Assembly (NCBI RefSeq): GCF_900078315.1
Contig: NZ_FKBS01000029.1
Span: 383,758-447,757 of the forward strand
Length of the DNA: 64,000 nucleotides
Source of the DNA: Bordetella ansorpii
GTDB taxonomy: Bacteria; Pseudomonadota; Gammaproteobacteria; Burkholderiales; Burkholderiaceae_B
Direction of reading: 5' to 3'
The stretch's first letter is position 1. The number at the start of each line of letters is the position of its first letter. The notes beneath the pieces were generated by a model. It made no database searches. It was not told the DNA's origin and saw nothing but the letters and a program-made list of their open reading frames with translations. Shown here in pieces: positions 16,936-24,533 of this stretch. Both the position numbers and the translations under genes were made by a program.

Positions 16936-17117
16936 ATGGCACGCGGCAAGGCGCGGCCCGTGATGGGGTGTAGGTCGGTCAGGTCGGCACGGGCTGCCCA
17001 GCCGCGAGGCGGACGGTAGCCGCGCACGTCGCTATCGCCATGCCAGCGGCGGGCGCGTATCGTGCCGGGGGCGTAAGTCGCGGCCATGCACGGGCGGTTC
17101 GTGGTGTCGTGGCTCAT
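16908..17117 (-). CDS. Small conserved hypothetical protein of the ICE backbone
   Basis: 69 residues from ATG 17117, 60 bp downstream of parB on the same strand. The sequence (NRPCMAATYAPGTIRARRWHG, then GYRPPRGWAARADLTDLHPITGRALPRAMW) is soluble, basic and aromatic-rich, with no signal peptide. A reading frame like this recurs after the large ParB gene in related ICEs, as I recall, which supports it as real. Function unknown; co-transcription with parB is likely. Confidence 0.65.
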   Translation of the reverse strand: MSHDTTNRPCMAATYAPGTIRARRWHGDSDVRGYRPPRGWAARADLTDLHPITGRALPRAMWWIIETKE

Positions 17118-17177
17118 GGGGGAATCCTCGGCATGAAGCGCCCCGGCCGGAACCGGGGCGCTATCTGCGGTGCAAGG

Positions 17178-19247
17178 TCACGCGGCCAGTGCCTCGGCCT
17201 GCGGCTGCTCATCCGCCACGGCGGCGACTTCCTCCGGCGCTTCGGCTTCCTCCTGCGCAGCCTGCTGCGTGGCTTCGGCGACAAAGATGGCAGGCATCCA
17301 GCCAGTTCCATCGGCCAGCCGTTCGGCCTCGCTGGCAATGTCGCCTTTCTTCAACTTCGCCAGACGGGTGACGTGCGACGGTGCGAAGTCGCCCACGGCG
17401 TTCAGAATCGCGGCCTTCGGCACATGCTGGAAATAGCCGTCTGCGGTCGGTTGCCACCATGCCGCCATGTCCAGCGCCACGGCCTGCGCCAGTTCGGCAC
17501 CCGGCTGGTGCTGCGTGGCACGGGGCGTCACCACATCGACCGTGGATGCCACACATACGGCCAGCAGCCGCACCAGTTCATCCTGCGACTTCGCCAGCAA
17601 CGCGGCGAACAGTTCGGCGCTGTCCTCCGGCAAAGCTTCACCCGCTACCTGTTGCAGTTCGCGCAGTGCCACGGCGGCGGGCGATTCCGGCCACTCCGGG
17701 GCCATGCCTTCGAGTCGATCTTGCACTTTCAGGCTCACGCCCAGCGGCAGATCGTGGCTGTAGTGGCTGCCTTGCAAGACAGTCTGCACCATGCCATGCA
17801 CCAGTGCGGCCAGCGCCACCTGCGGATGCCGGGCCACTTCGATTTGCAGCGCGGCGGTACGGTGGGCGCTCAAGCGTTGCGCCAGCCGGTCGGACATGGC
17901 GGCGGGCTTGGGGGCGTCGTCGGTTTCCTCGCCGGTACCGTCGTTCCCGGCTTCGCCCTCGCTGCCGAAACCCTGCCGCAGCCGTTCAAGCGTGCGCAGT
18001 GCCTTGGCCTCGGCTTCGCGCAGCAGCCCGCGATGAATCACGGCCTCGCCGTTGCGGTCGATGGTGACGATGGCACCGGCGGCAGCTTTGACGGCTTCCC
18101 CGTAGTCCTGCAAGCCATCTTCCAGCGCCTGCAACTGCTCGCCCAGGCGTTCGCCTTCTTCCTGCAAGGCATCGGCCTTTTCTTCGTCCTCGGCGTCCAG
18201 GGCGGCATCCACGGCCTCGGCCAGCGCCTGCATTTTGGTTTGCAACTTCTCGATGCGTTGGGCTTCGCGCTTGTTCGGGCTGCGGCGCTGTCTCGGGGCG
18301 CGCTGGAAGGCTTGCAGGTCGGCATGGTTCATGCCGGGGGTGGCATCCACCCATGCCCAGCCTTCAGCCTGCACCTCGGTGGCGATGCCTGCAAGCTTGT
18401 CTTGCGCCAGCCGTTCCAGCAGCGTGGCATCGGTCAGATACACGCCGCTATCGGCTTCCGCGAACAGATCGCGGCGGGTGCCACCGCCTGCAGCCTCGTA
18501 AGCATCCAGCCCGACGAAGCGCACCAGCGGATGCCGGTGGGCATCAATCTCGCGCTCGGTCAGGCGGTCACGTAGATTGTGCGGGCTGCGCTGCCATGTC
18601 GGCGCATCGTAGAACGCGGCTTCCTGCGCGGCGTGGTCGTCAGTGATGGCAAGGGCCATCAACTGGTCAAGACTCACGGCTTCGGCCCGGTAGTCGGCAA
18701 GCAGGCGCGGCGACACGTTGGCGAGTTTCAGGCGGCGCTGCACCACCAGTGGCGTGACGCTGAAATCGGCGGCAATGTCCTCGATGGGGCGGCCTTCGGC
18801 CACCAGCGCGGCAAATGCCTCGAACTGGTCGGCGGGGTGCATGGCTTCGCGCTGCACGTTCTCGGTCAGGCTGGCCGTGCGGGCGGTGCCATCGGCCACC
18901 AGCAGGCAAGGCACCTCCCATTGCTTGCTGATGCGGCGCTTTTTCGCCAGCAGCTTGAGTGCGGCAAGGCGACGGCCTCCGGCCACGACTTCGTAACGCT
19001 CGCCGTCAGCGGTCGCGGTCACGATCAGGTTTTGTAGCAGGCCGACACGCTGGATGCTGGCGGCGAGTTCAGGAATCGACATACGCGGGGTCTTGCGCAC
19101 GTTGCGACCCGTGGGGCGCGACACCAGCCGCGACAGCGGCACCAGAATCAGGTTCTTGCTCGGGTCGGCGGCTTCCAGCAGCACGGCAGGCTGGGCGCTG
19201 GTTGCGGCGTGGATGGCTTGGGCTTCGGTGTGGTTGATGGCGTTCAT
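17178..19247 (-). CDS. parB: Large ParB/RepB/Spo0J-family protein
   Basis: 689 residues, more than twice the size of chromosomal ParB. The N-terminal nuclease-like ParB domain (about 30-150) contains ELAASIQRVGLLQNLIV, VVAGGRRLAALK and the ENVQREAMHPADQ box. A KorB-like HTH follows (IEDIAADFSVTPLVVQRRLKL). The middle is a charged coiled-coil stretch (about 330-380: RIEKLQTKMQALAEAVDAAL, DEEKADALQEEGERLGEQLQ). It probably binds centromere-like or operator sites and maintains or regulates the element with ParA. The two genes lie ~5.6 kb apart, not in one operon. Similar giant ParB proteins typify Tn4371/ICE maintenance blocks. Confidence 0.9.
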   Translation of the reverse strand: MNAINHTEAQAIHAATSAQPAVLLEAADPSKNLILVPLSRLVSRPTGRNVRKTPRMSIPELAASIQRVGLLQNLIVTATADGERYEVVAGGRRLAALKLLAKKRRISKQWEVPCLLVADGTARTASLTENVQREAMHPADQFEAFAALVAEGRPIEDIAADFSVTPLVVQRRLKLANVSPRLLADYRAEAVSLDQLMALAITDDHAAQEAAFYDAPTWQRSPHNLRDRLTEREIDAHRHPLVRFVGLDAYEAAGGGTRRDLFAEADSGVYLTDATLLERLAQDKLAGIATEVQAEGWAWVDATPGMNHADLQAFQRAPRQRRSPNKREAQRIEKLQTKMQALAEAVDAALDAEDEEKADALQEEGERLGEQLQALEDGLQDYGEAVKAAAGAIVTIDRNGEAVIHRGLLREAEAKALRTLERLRQGFGSEGEAGNDGTGEETDDAPKPAAMSDRLAQRLSAHRTAALQIEVARHPQVALAALVHGMVQTVLQGSHYSHDLPLGVSLKVQDRLEGMAPEWPESPAAVALRELQQVAGEALPEDSAELFAALLAKSQDELVRLLAVCVASTVDVVTPRATQHQPGAELAQAVALDMAAWWQPTADGYFQHVPKAAILNAVGDFAPSHVTRLAKLKKGDIASEAERLADGTGWMPAIFVAEATQQAAQEEAEAPEEVAAVADEQPQAEALAA

Positions 19248-19328
19248 GGTGAAAACTCCTTGCGATGATGGAATGCAGCAGCGAATGACGCGGCAAGGGT
19301 TGCTGCCTGCCCCTGCCGCGCAGGGAAA

Positions 19329-20159
19329 TCAGGCTTTCAACTGGCGCAGGCCATCGGCCAGCAGCCACAGGGCGCGATTGAGGCGAATATCGGAATCAAT
19401 GCCCTGCACCGGGCGGGTCTGCTGACGGCGTCCGTTGGCGCTACGCCCATGCAAACCGCCTTTGGTCAGGTTCTCTTGGGTGCGGTTGAACACGCTCCAC
19501 AAGTCCGGGCGGCGGTCGTCGAACCTGCGCGGCATCAGGATTTGCGATTCAGTGATGGGTGCGGGCTTGTCCGGGTCGTCGTACTTGAGCGACAGCGCGG
19601 CGCGGGCGAACACTTCGGCCTCACCTTCGTCTAGCGTGATGGCCTGCATGGATTCGCGGGATTCCAGCGCACGGTCGAAGCCGTGCAGTACCTGATAGGC
19701 ACCTTCGATCACTTGTCCGGCCACGTCGCCTTTATGCGGCACGCGCACATCGGCCACGGTGTCGCCGCAAACAAGGCCATTGCTGCACACGAAACGGAAC
19801 ATGCCGGCCAGCATCTGGTAACTGCTGGTGCCGTCGTGCGAGTTCAGCAGGATGATTTCGTTGGCTTCGCCTCGGGCGTTGATCTGGCTGGCATGGCGCA
19901 GCCGGATCATGTGCTTGGTGTAGTCGCGCCGGTCTTCGTGGCGGGTGCGGGTCTGCGTCACCATGAAAGGCTGAAACCCTTCCTTGCGCAGTTCGGTCAG
20001 CACCGTGGCGGTGGGGATATAGGCGTAACGCTGGGAACGGCTTTCGTGGGGCGCTTCCGCAAAGATGGACGGGGCCACGCGGTGAATCTGGTCATCGGAC
20101 AGCGGGGAATCGCTGCGCAGTACCGGGGAACGGGAAGCGAAACGGGATGCGAGTTGCAT
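19329..20159 (-). CDS. DUF932 family protein
   Basis: 276 residues from ATG 20159; an in-frame start at 20201 is less likely. Recognised as DUF932 (phage/plasmid LGT_TIGR03299-like) from IFAEAPHESRSQRYAYIPTA, MIRLRHASQI, EIILLNSHDGTSSYQMLAGMFRFVCSNGLV and the closing LNRALWLLADGLRQL. The role is unknown; the family is common on plasmids and in phage-like elements beside ParB and RadC. It is transcribed towards parB with an 81-bp gap. Its upstream region carries the first copy of the ~134-bp repeat. Confidence 0.88.
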   Translation of the reverse strand: MQLASRFASRSPVLRSDSPLSDDQIHRVAPSIFAEAPHESRSQRYAYIPTATVLTELRKEGFQPFMVTQTRTRHEDRRDYTKHMIRLRHASQINARGEANEIILLNSHDGTSSYQMLAGMFRFVCSNGLVCGDTVADVRVPHKGDVAGQVIEGAYQVLHGFDRALESRESMQAITLDEGEAEVFARAALSLKYDDPDKPAPITESQILMPRRFDDRRPDLWSVFNRTQENLTKGGLHGRSANGRRQQTRPVQGIDSDIRLNRALWLLADGLRQLKA

Positions 20160-20510
20160 GGCCTTTCTCCTGACGAAAAGGGTTTGCTGTTCAAACCGCA
20201 CACCGGATTCCTAGATTCGGAGCCCAGCCTTTCGGCTGTTCGGTGCGGTTGGCACGAGGAACCCGGTTGGCCCTGTTGCCACCGTCTTTCCTGAGTTCAT
20301 CGCCCGCGACGGTCAGGAGCCCACGGACGTGGGCCGTCAAGGAGGAAAGCGGCAGGTAGGAGCGGCCCGCAGGCGCAGCCGAGGACACGGCCTGACGCGC
20401 CTTGATGGCACGCGGCCACGGGCTACAGTCGCGAGCAAGGTGATGGAGTCAGGAGAGACGGCTGGACATGGCAACGGCCGCCGCGATGTGCAAACCGCAC
20501 GCAAGCGAAG

Positions 20511-20644
20511 CGCGCAGGCCCGAAGCTGGAAGCCGGGCCGTAGGCGTCAGGGATGTGGAAGGCTGGCGAATGCCAGTCCCGTCAGGGATGAGCGAACAGC
20601 GAACCTGGAGCAGCGCGGTCCGCGAAGCGGAGACGCAAGGATGT
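20511..20644. repeat. Copy A of a ~134-bp direct repeat upstream of cargo cassette 1
   Basis: Highly similar (about 90 percent by eye) to 24252-24384. It contains two GTCAGGGATG motifs and a small hairpin CTGGC-GAAT-GCCAG whose loop differs between copies while the stem is kept. It lies in the 650-bp gap between DUF932 (minus) and the NdpA-like gene (plus). The rest of the gap (20160-20510) shows no gene, and the AT-rich part (20645-20809) is the cassette promoter region. Confidence 0.8.
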
Positions 20645-20743
20645 CTCCAAATGTTATGAATTTCTGATAAATTACATACTTGGGGTGGGTTGGCGCCAAA
20701 CAATCACTTGGCTTGCCTTAAAGGAAAATATTCCCAACGCCAA

Positions 20744-20778
20744 AATAATGTGAGGAAAAATATAGCTCACACATTATT
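20744..20778 (+). promoter_or_regulatory. AT-rich inverted repeat upstream of cassette 1
   Basis: The left arm AATAATGTGAG (20744-20754) pairs with CTCACACATTATT (20766-20778) except for a 2-nt bulge. It ends 31 bp before the ATG at 20810. It could be an operator or an mRNA hairpin controlling the NdpA-like/membrane protein pair. No dedicated regulator gene is present in this cassette. Confidence 0.45.
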
Positions 20779-20809
20779 TAAATAAGTCCAATATGAAAAC
20801 GGGGTGTTG

Positions 20810-21940
20810 ATGAGCATTCTTAGCGAAAAAGAGGCAGAAAGCCTCACCATTGAGAGAATGATCTTCCACGTTGTCGATCCAGCGTCGGAGTCCCCCGTTT
20901 TCTTAGCAGAAGTTAAACCACCACAATGTGTGGATTTTTTCGTTGAGCGAGTTAAAGAAACTCTTCGCGGAGCCGCGTATGAATTTCTCCCTGGCGCAGG
21001 AATTCCGGGCCTTCTTTATCGAGCCTTGCCAAGCCAGGGCGCGAAAGATGAATTTGTTAAAGTTTCGCACGACCTAGCGGATAGATTCAAAGAGAAAGTC
21101 AAACAAGATAAGCGACTTGCGCCCGGCGTATTGATGCTTTTCTCCTTAAAAACGGAAGGTGATAACCGACTTGTTGCCGTCATAAAATATGAGCACCAGC
21201 AAGTTGTATCTTACTCCTACATCAAGGACGACAAGGGCGATCCGATTTTGGATGCAGACGGAAACCCTGTTCCTGATTTGCAGACGCTTGTGGAAACATT
21301 TACGAAAGATCGGAAGGCTATGCAGAAATCTGCAGTCATACGATTCCAAGGAAATAACAGCTCTAAATTGGAAGGTGACTTTCAATCATCAATCGTTGTA
21401 ATTGACCATTCGTCCGGTCGCTACCGCGATGCTACTCAACACTTTGCAAATTTCCTAGATATACGCCGAGCCCTTGAACCTGTCGAACTGACCAAGCGTC
21501 TCGAAGATGCGGCAGTCGAGTCCATCAAGGCACACAAGAGCGAGGTCCCCCCCGAAGTTGCTAAAGCTCCAAAGCGGTTTGTACGAGCAGCCATGTCAAG
21601 GCTGGAAGGTTTTGACTTTGAAAAACCAGAGGAATTTCTTGGCGCCGTATTGCAAGGAGTGGCTCCCGAGGCCGCGATCCTAAAAACCTTCAAGAGCAAA
21701 CTCACCAGCAAGAATATAAGCACAGAAGCATTCAAGTTTGAGGGAGCCACCCCACCACCAGCCGAATACCGACGAGTAGTCACAAATGAGGGGATTACTC
21801 TCTTATTTAGTGCTGGGCATGAAGAAAACAAGAACGTAGAGATAAAAACGGAGGGGAATGGAGGCGTTGAAATAACCATACGCTCCACCGGCTTGGAACG
21901 GAACGATGAACTCGAAAAAATGCCTCGCATCCCTGATTGA
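20810..21940 (+). CDS. NdpA/NA37-like nucleoid-associated protein, cassette 1 gene 1
   Basis: 376 residues from ATG 20810 (GTG and TTG codons at 20804/20807 are in frame). The layout follows the NdpA/YejK family: an opening strand-helix (ERMIFHVVDP), a region rich in paired helices, GVLMLFSLKTEGDNRLVAVIKYEHQQVV, SSIVVIDHSSGRYRDATQHFANFLDI, and a C-terminal GITLLFSAGHE plus beta hairpin ending ITIRSTGLERNDEL. NdpA-type proteins associate with the nucleoid. It overlaps the next gene by 35 bp, so the two are translated together. The AT-rich composition and opposite strand mark it as cargo. A defence role is inferred; the family match is by pattern only. Confidence 0.65.
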   Translation: MSILSEKEAESLTIERMIFHVVDPASESPVFLAEVKPPQCVDFFVERVKETLRGAAYEFLPGAGIPGLLYRALPSQGAKDEFVKVSHDLADRFKEKVKQDKRLAPGVLMLFSLKTEGDNRLVAVIKYEHQQVVSYSYIKDDKGDPILDADGNPVPDLQTLVETFTKDRKAMQKSAVIRFQGNNSSKLEGDFQSSIVVIDHSSGRYRDATQHFANFLDIRRALEPVELTKRLEDAAVESIKAHKSEVPPEVAKAPKRFVRAAMSRLEGFDFEKPEEFLGAVLQGVAPEAAILKTFKSKLTSKNISTEAFKFEGATPPPAEYRRVVTNEGITLLFSAGHEENKNVEIKTEGNGGVEITIRSTGLERNDELEKMPRIPD

Positions 21941-23534
21941 TTCTTTAGGGGGGCAAGCCAACATCCGAGAAACCATCGGGCAAATCGACATTTCCGGGCA
22001 TGTCTCACCTGAAAAATCAGACGATTTCAAGCGGGCCTACGAAGATTTCTCAGGAAAGAAATCTGAGGCTTGGTCGATTTCCATCCGTGATGGCGAATTT
22101 TCCGAGATCTCCACAGATGCCATTGCGAATGAGGATGTCACCCTTGTAATCAAGAAGCCAGTAGGAGGCAGGATTTTCTTTGCATCATTAGCAGGGTTTT
22201 CAGCAGCCTTGGAAGACAAGGCACTGACATTGACTAGTGAGCTATTGGTGCTAAATGCTTTTGATGGGTTCAAAACCAAAGGATTTTCTGTCCTGCCTTG
22301 GGATGGTGAGCCTTTGCCTGGCTTGCCGTGCTTGGAGCCTGATTCAGATGCAATCGACCCTAGAAAAGGTGTAGTGCGAGACTTGACTGGCAACACTGTT
22401 CCGGCAGACCCCTATCGTTGGATGCTAGTAGGTCATGACGGCAGTGGTGAGCCGTGGAATATATGGAAGACTCTGGCAACTAGAAATCTGGCAACACTAC
22501 TAGTTTCAGATGTCTGGAAAGAAGATACAACTAAAGTATCTATCAATGGCGCCAGAAAGCGCACTTTCTCGCTCGGAGAAAAGTGCCAGGATAGCAACGC
22601 TTATACGAAAATATGCCAAGCTGCCGATTGGATACTCGTAAAGCAGGATACGGAAGCCCGGCACGAAGTTCTTGTGCGACGTCTTTCTGCGATTGTCAGA
22701 GACTCTGACTCCAATGGAGTCCCGGAGTGGCTGACCGTATTGCCTGAATCTCTGCAAGAAGCCCTTGATGGGGCTCGGCTTGATCATCGTGCCTATGTGA
22801 GATCAAAGTCAGCAGAAACGGTAAAAGCTATGGCCGACCTCAGGAAGGCGGTTGGAGAAGATGTTTCGCGCATCGTAGAGCGCATTCATAAACTTTCTGC
22901 AGGTTTTGTGATTGGCCTGGCTGCATTAGCAACGGGGCTAGGTGTCCGCCTTACATTGCTGACCTCTCAGAAAAACACCTGGGCAGTTGCTGGGATAATT
23001 TTCTGCTGCGTCGTTTTGGCGATCACATGGGCGAGCATTGTTCTTCAGCACCATGTCAGCTCTAAATCACTGGTAAATGAGCTGCGCAACATGAGGCGTT
23101 GGCATAAAAACATTCACATAGCACTAACTCGCTCGGACTATCGAGAGCTGGCATTACATCCGGTTCTTGATGCCATTCGGCTATATAAGAAAACAGCGAA
23201 GTCCACCATTAAGGGAATGATTGCTGCTTCATTCATTTTTATTGCTCTTTTTATTATTACCCCTTTTTTCTACTCAGCAGAACCTGTTGGTGCCAATGAT
23301 AAAAACAGGGAGTCGCAATCATTATCTAGTTCTGATATTGAAGAGTCAGCTTTCAAAGTTAGCCCAGCCCAGAGGGAGGACATAAATTTGGAAGTGGCAC
23401 CTTCTACAGGGCAAGAATCAAATTCAGAAGACGACAAAGCCGTACAAGATACGCGCATTCTTGATGATAATCAGGGCAATTCTTCCAACGAGGTATTTGA
23501 GGCCGGAGAAAGGGGCCGAAGCCCCGAGAATTAG
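21906..23534 (+). CDS. Unknown 542-aa protein with C-terminal membrane segments, cassette 1 gene 2
   Basis: Starts at ATG 21906 inside the end of the NdpA-like gene. Residues 1-~300 are soluble and not recognised. A helix-rich stretch (KTVKAMADLRKAVGEDVSRIVERIH-like, here ETVKAMADLRKAVGEDVSRI) leads into hydrophobic segments at about 330-353 and 358-382. A basic loop with MRRWHKNIHIAL follows, then a third segment at about 436-460 (GMIAASFIFIALFIITPFFY). The last ~80 residues are acidic, Ser/Asn-rich and probably flexible. There is no signal peptide. Pairing a membrane protein with a DNA-associated protein suggests a sensor-effector couple. The stop overlaps the convergent radC stop by 4 bp. 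Confidence 0.8.
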   Translation: MNSKKCLASLIDSLGGQANIRETIGQIDISGHVSPEKSDDFKRAYEDFSGKKSEAWSISIRDGEFSEISTDAIANEDVTLVIKKPVGGRIFFASLAGFSAALEDKALTLTSELLVLNAFDGFKTKGFSVLPWDGEPLPGLPCLEPDSDAIDPRKGVVRDLTGNTVPADPYRWMLVGHDGSGEPWNIWKTLATRNLATLLVSDVWKEDTTKVSINGARKRTFSLGEKCQDSNAYTKICQAADWILVKQDTEARHEVLVRRLSAIVRDSDSNGVPEWLTVLPESLQEALDGARLDHRAYVRSKSAETVKAMADLRKAVGEDVSRIVERIHKLSAGFVIGLAALATGLGVRLTLLTSQKNTWAVAGIIFCCVVLAITWASIVLQHHVSSKSLVNELRNMRRWHKNIHIALTRSDYRELALHPVLDAIRLYKKTAKSTIKGMIAASFIFIALFIITPFFYSAEPVGANDKNRESQSLSSSDIEESAFKVSPAQREDINLEVAPSTGQESNSEDDKAVQDTRILDDNQGNSSNEVFEAGERGRSPEN

Positions 23535-24040
23535 ATTAGCCCTCGCTCGGCGAACGACACCGTGCCTACACCCGCCACGATCATATGATCCAACGTGCGT
23601 ACCTCTACCAGCCCCAGCGCTTCCTTGAGTCGCTGCGTCAGCGCCTTGTCGGCCTGCGACGGCTCAGGATTCCCGCTCGGATGGTTGTGTGAGAGGATGA
23701 CCGCCGCCGCATTGAGCCGCAGAGCTTCCTTGACCACTTCACGCGGATACACCGATGCACTGTCGATGGTGCCGTGAAACATCTCTCGGTACTCGATCAG
23801 CCGATGGCGCGTATCCAGAAACAGCACAGCAAAGACTTCATGCTCCAAGCCTGCCAGCTTGTTGCGCAGGTACTCCTTGACCAGCGCGGGGGAAGTGAAC
23901 TCAGCACCACGCTGCATCTTCAGCTCGATGGCCTGGCGTGCCGCTTCAAGAATTTGATCCACCGATGCCGGAGAGTAGCGCCCCTGGGCGTCACGCACCA
24001 GCAAAGCGTCATCGAACGAGGAAAAGGACAGTTGCGACAT
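23531..24040 (-). CDS. radC: RadC-like JAB/JAMM-domain protein of the ICE backbone
   Basis: 169 residues from ATG 24040. The MPN/JAMM metal motif HNHPSGNPEPSQAD (about residues 116-129) is complete, preceded by EVFAVLFLDTRHRLIEYREMFHGTIDSASVYPREVVKEAL. Despite the radC name these proteins are not proven repair factors; on mobile elements they are a common backbone gene. Full RadC proteins have an extra N-terminal HhH region that is short or absent here, so it is the ICE type. Its 3' end meets the cassette 1 membrane gene head-on with a 4-bp overlap, and its upstream region contains repeat copy B. Confidence 0.92.
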   Translation of the reverse strand: MSQLSFSSFDDALLVRDAQGRYSPASVDQILEAARQAIELKMQRGAEFTSPALVKEYLRNKLAGLEHEVFAVLFLDTRHRLIEYREMFHGTIDSASVYPREVVKEALRLNAAAVILSHNHPSGNPEPSQADKALTQRLKEALGLVEVRTLDHMIVAGVGTVSFAERGLI

Positions 24041-24251
24041 GATCGTGCTCCGGTTGCTCGGGCGGAATTGCCCGGAACCGTGGCCAGCACGGCGCAGCGC
24101 AAGCAGTCAGGGATCGAAGACGGCCGACAGGCCGCAAGCGTGCGAGCACGCGCAGTCATTGACGGCGAGAACGCCGTGATACGGTGAAGGGAACAGCAAG
24201 ACCGCCTACACCCCACTCAGCCACACACCCGCCGTTGGCAAGTGCGCAGCA

Positions 24252-24384
24252 CGCGCAGGCCCGGATCAAAATCCAGGCCGGAGGCGTCAGGGATGTGAAA
24301 GGCTGGCGATAGCCAGTCCCGTCAGGGATGAGCGAACAGCGAACCTGGAGGAGCGAGGTCCGCGAAGCAGAGACGCAAGCATGT
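24252..24384. repeat. Copy B of the ~134-bp direct repeat, upstream of the Gabija cassette
   Basis: Matches 20511-20644 with scattered substitutions and a 1-nt length difference; the CTGGC/GCCAG stem is kept with a GATA loop. It sits in the 493-bp gap between radC (minus) and the OLD-nuclease gene (plus), in the same orientation relative to its cassette as copy A. The remaining gap has no supported gene; 24385-24533 is AT-rich promoter DNA. Confidence 0.8.
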
Positions 24385-24533
24385 ATTTCGCTTATTATCT
24401 ATTTGCATCAACACTTGGTTTCGTCCAAGCTCGGATGATTGGAACGGTTTATATAACGATTTATAGAAGATTCGGCTTGAAGAGCTCTGCGTTTAGTCCT
24501 GGGAATTGCCCATAACCGAAACGGAAATAGAAA

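Noticed and set aside
17040-18575. A 511-codon plus frame opposite parB
   Set aside because: Antisense to the ParB coding sequence; His/Gln/Arg-rich composition typical of a shadow frame.
20160-24533. CRISPR array or IS element flanking the cassettes
   Set aside because: There are only two long repeats ~3.7 kb apart, no spacer pattern, and no transposase in the interval.
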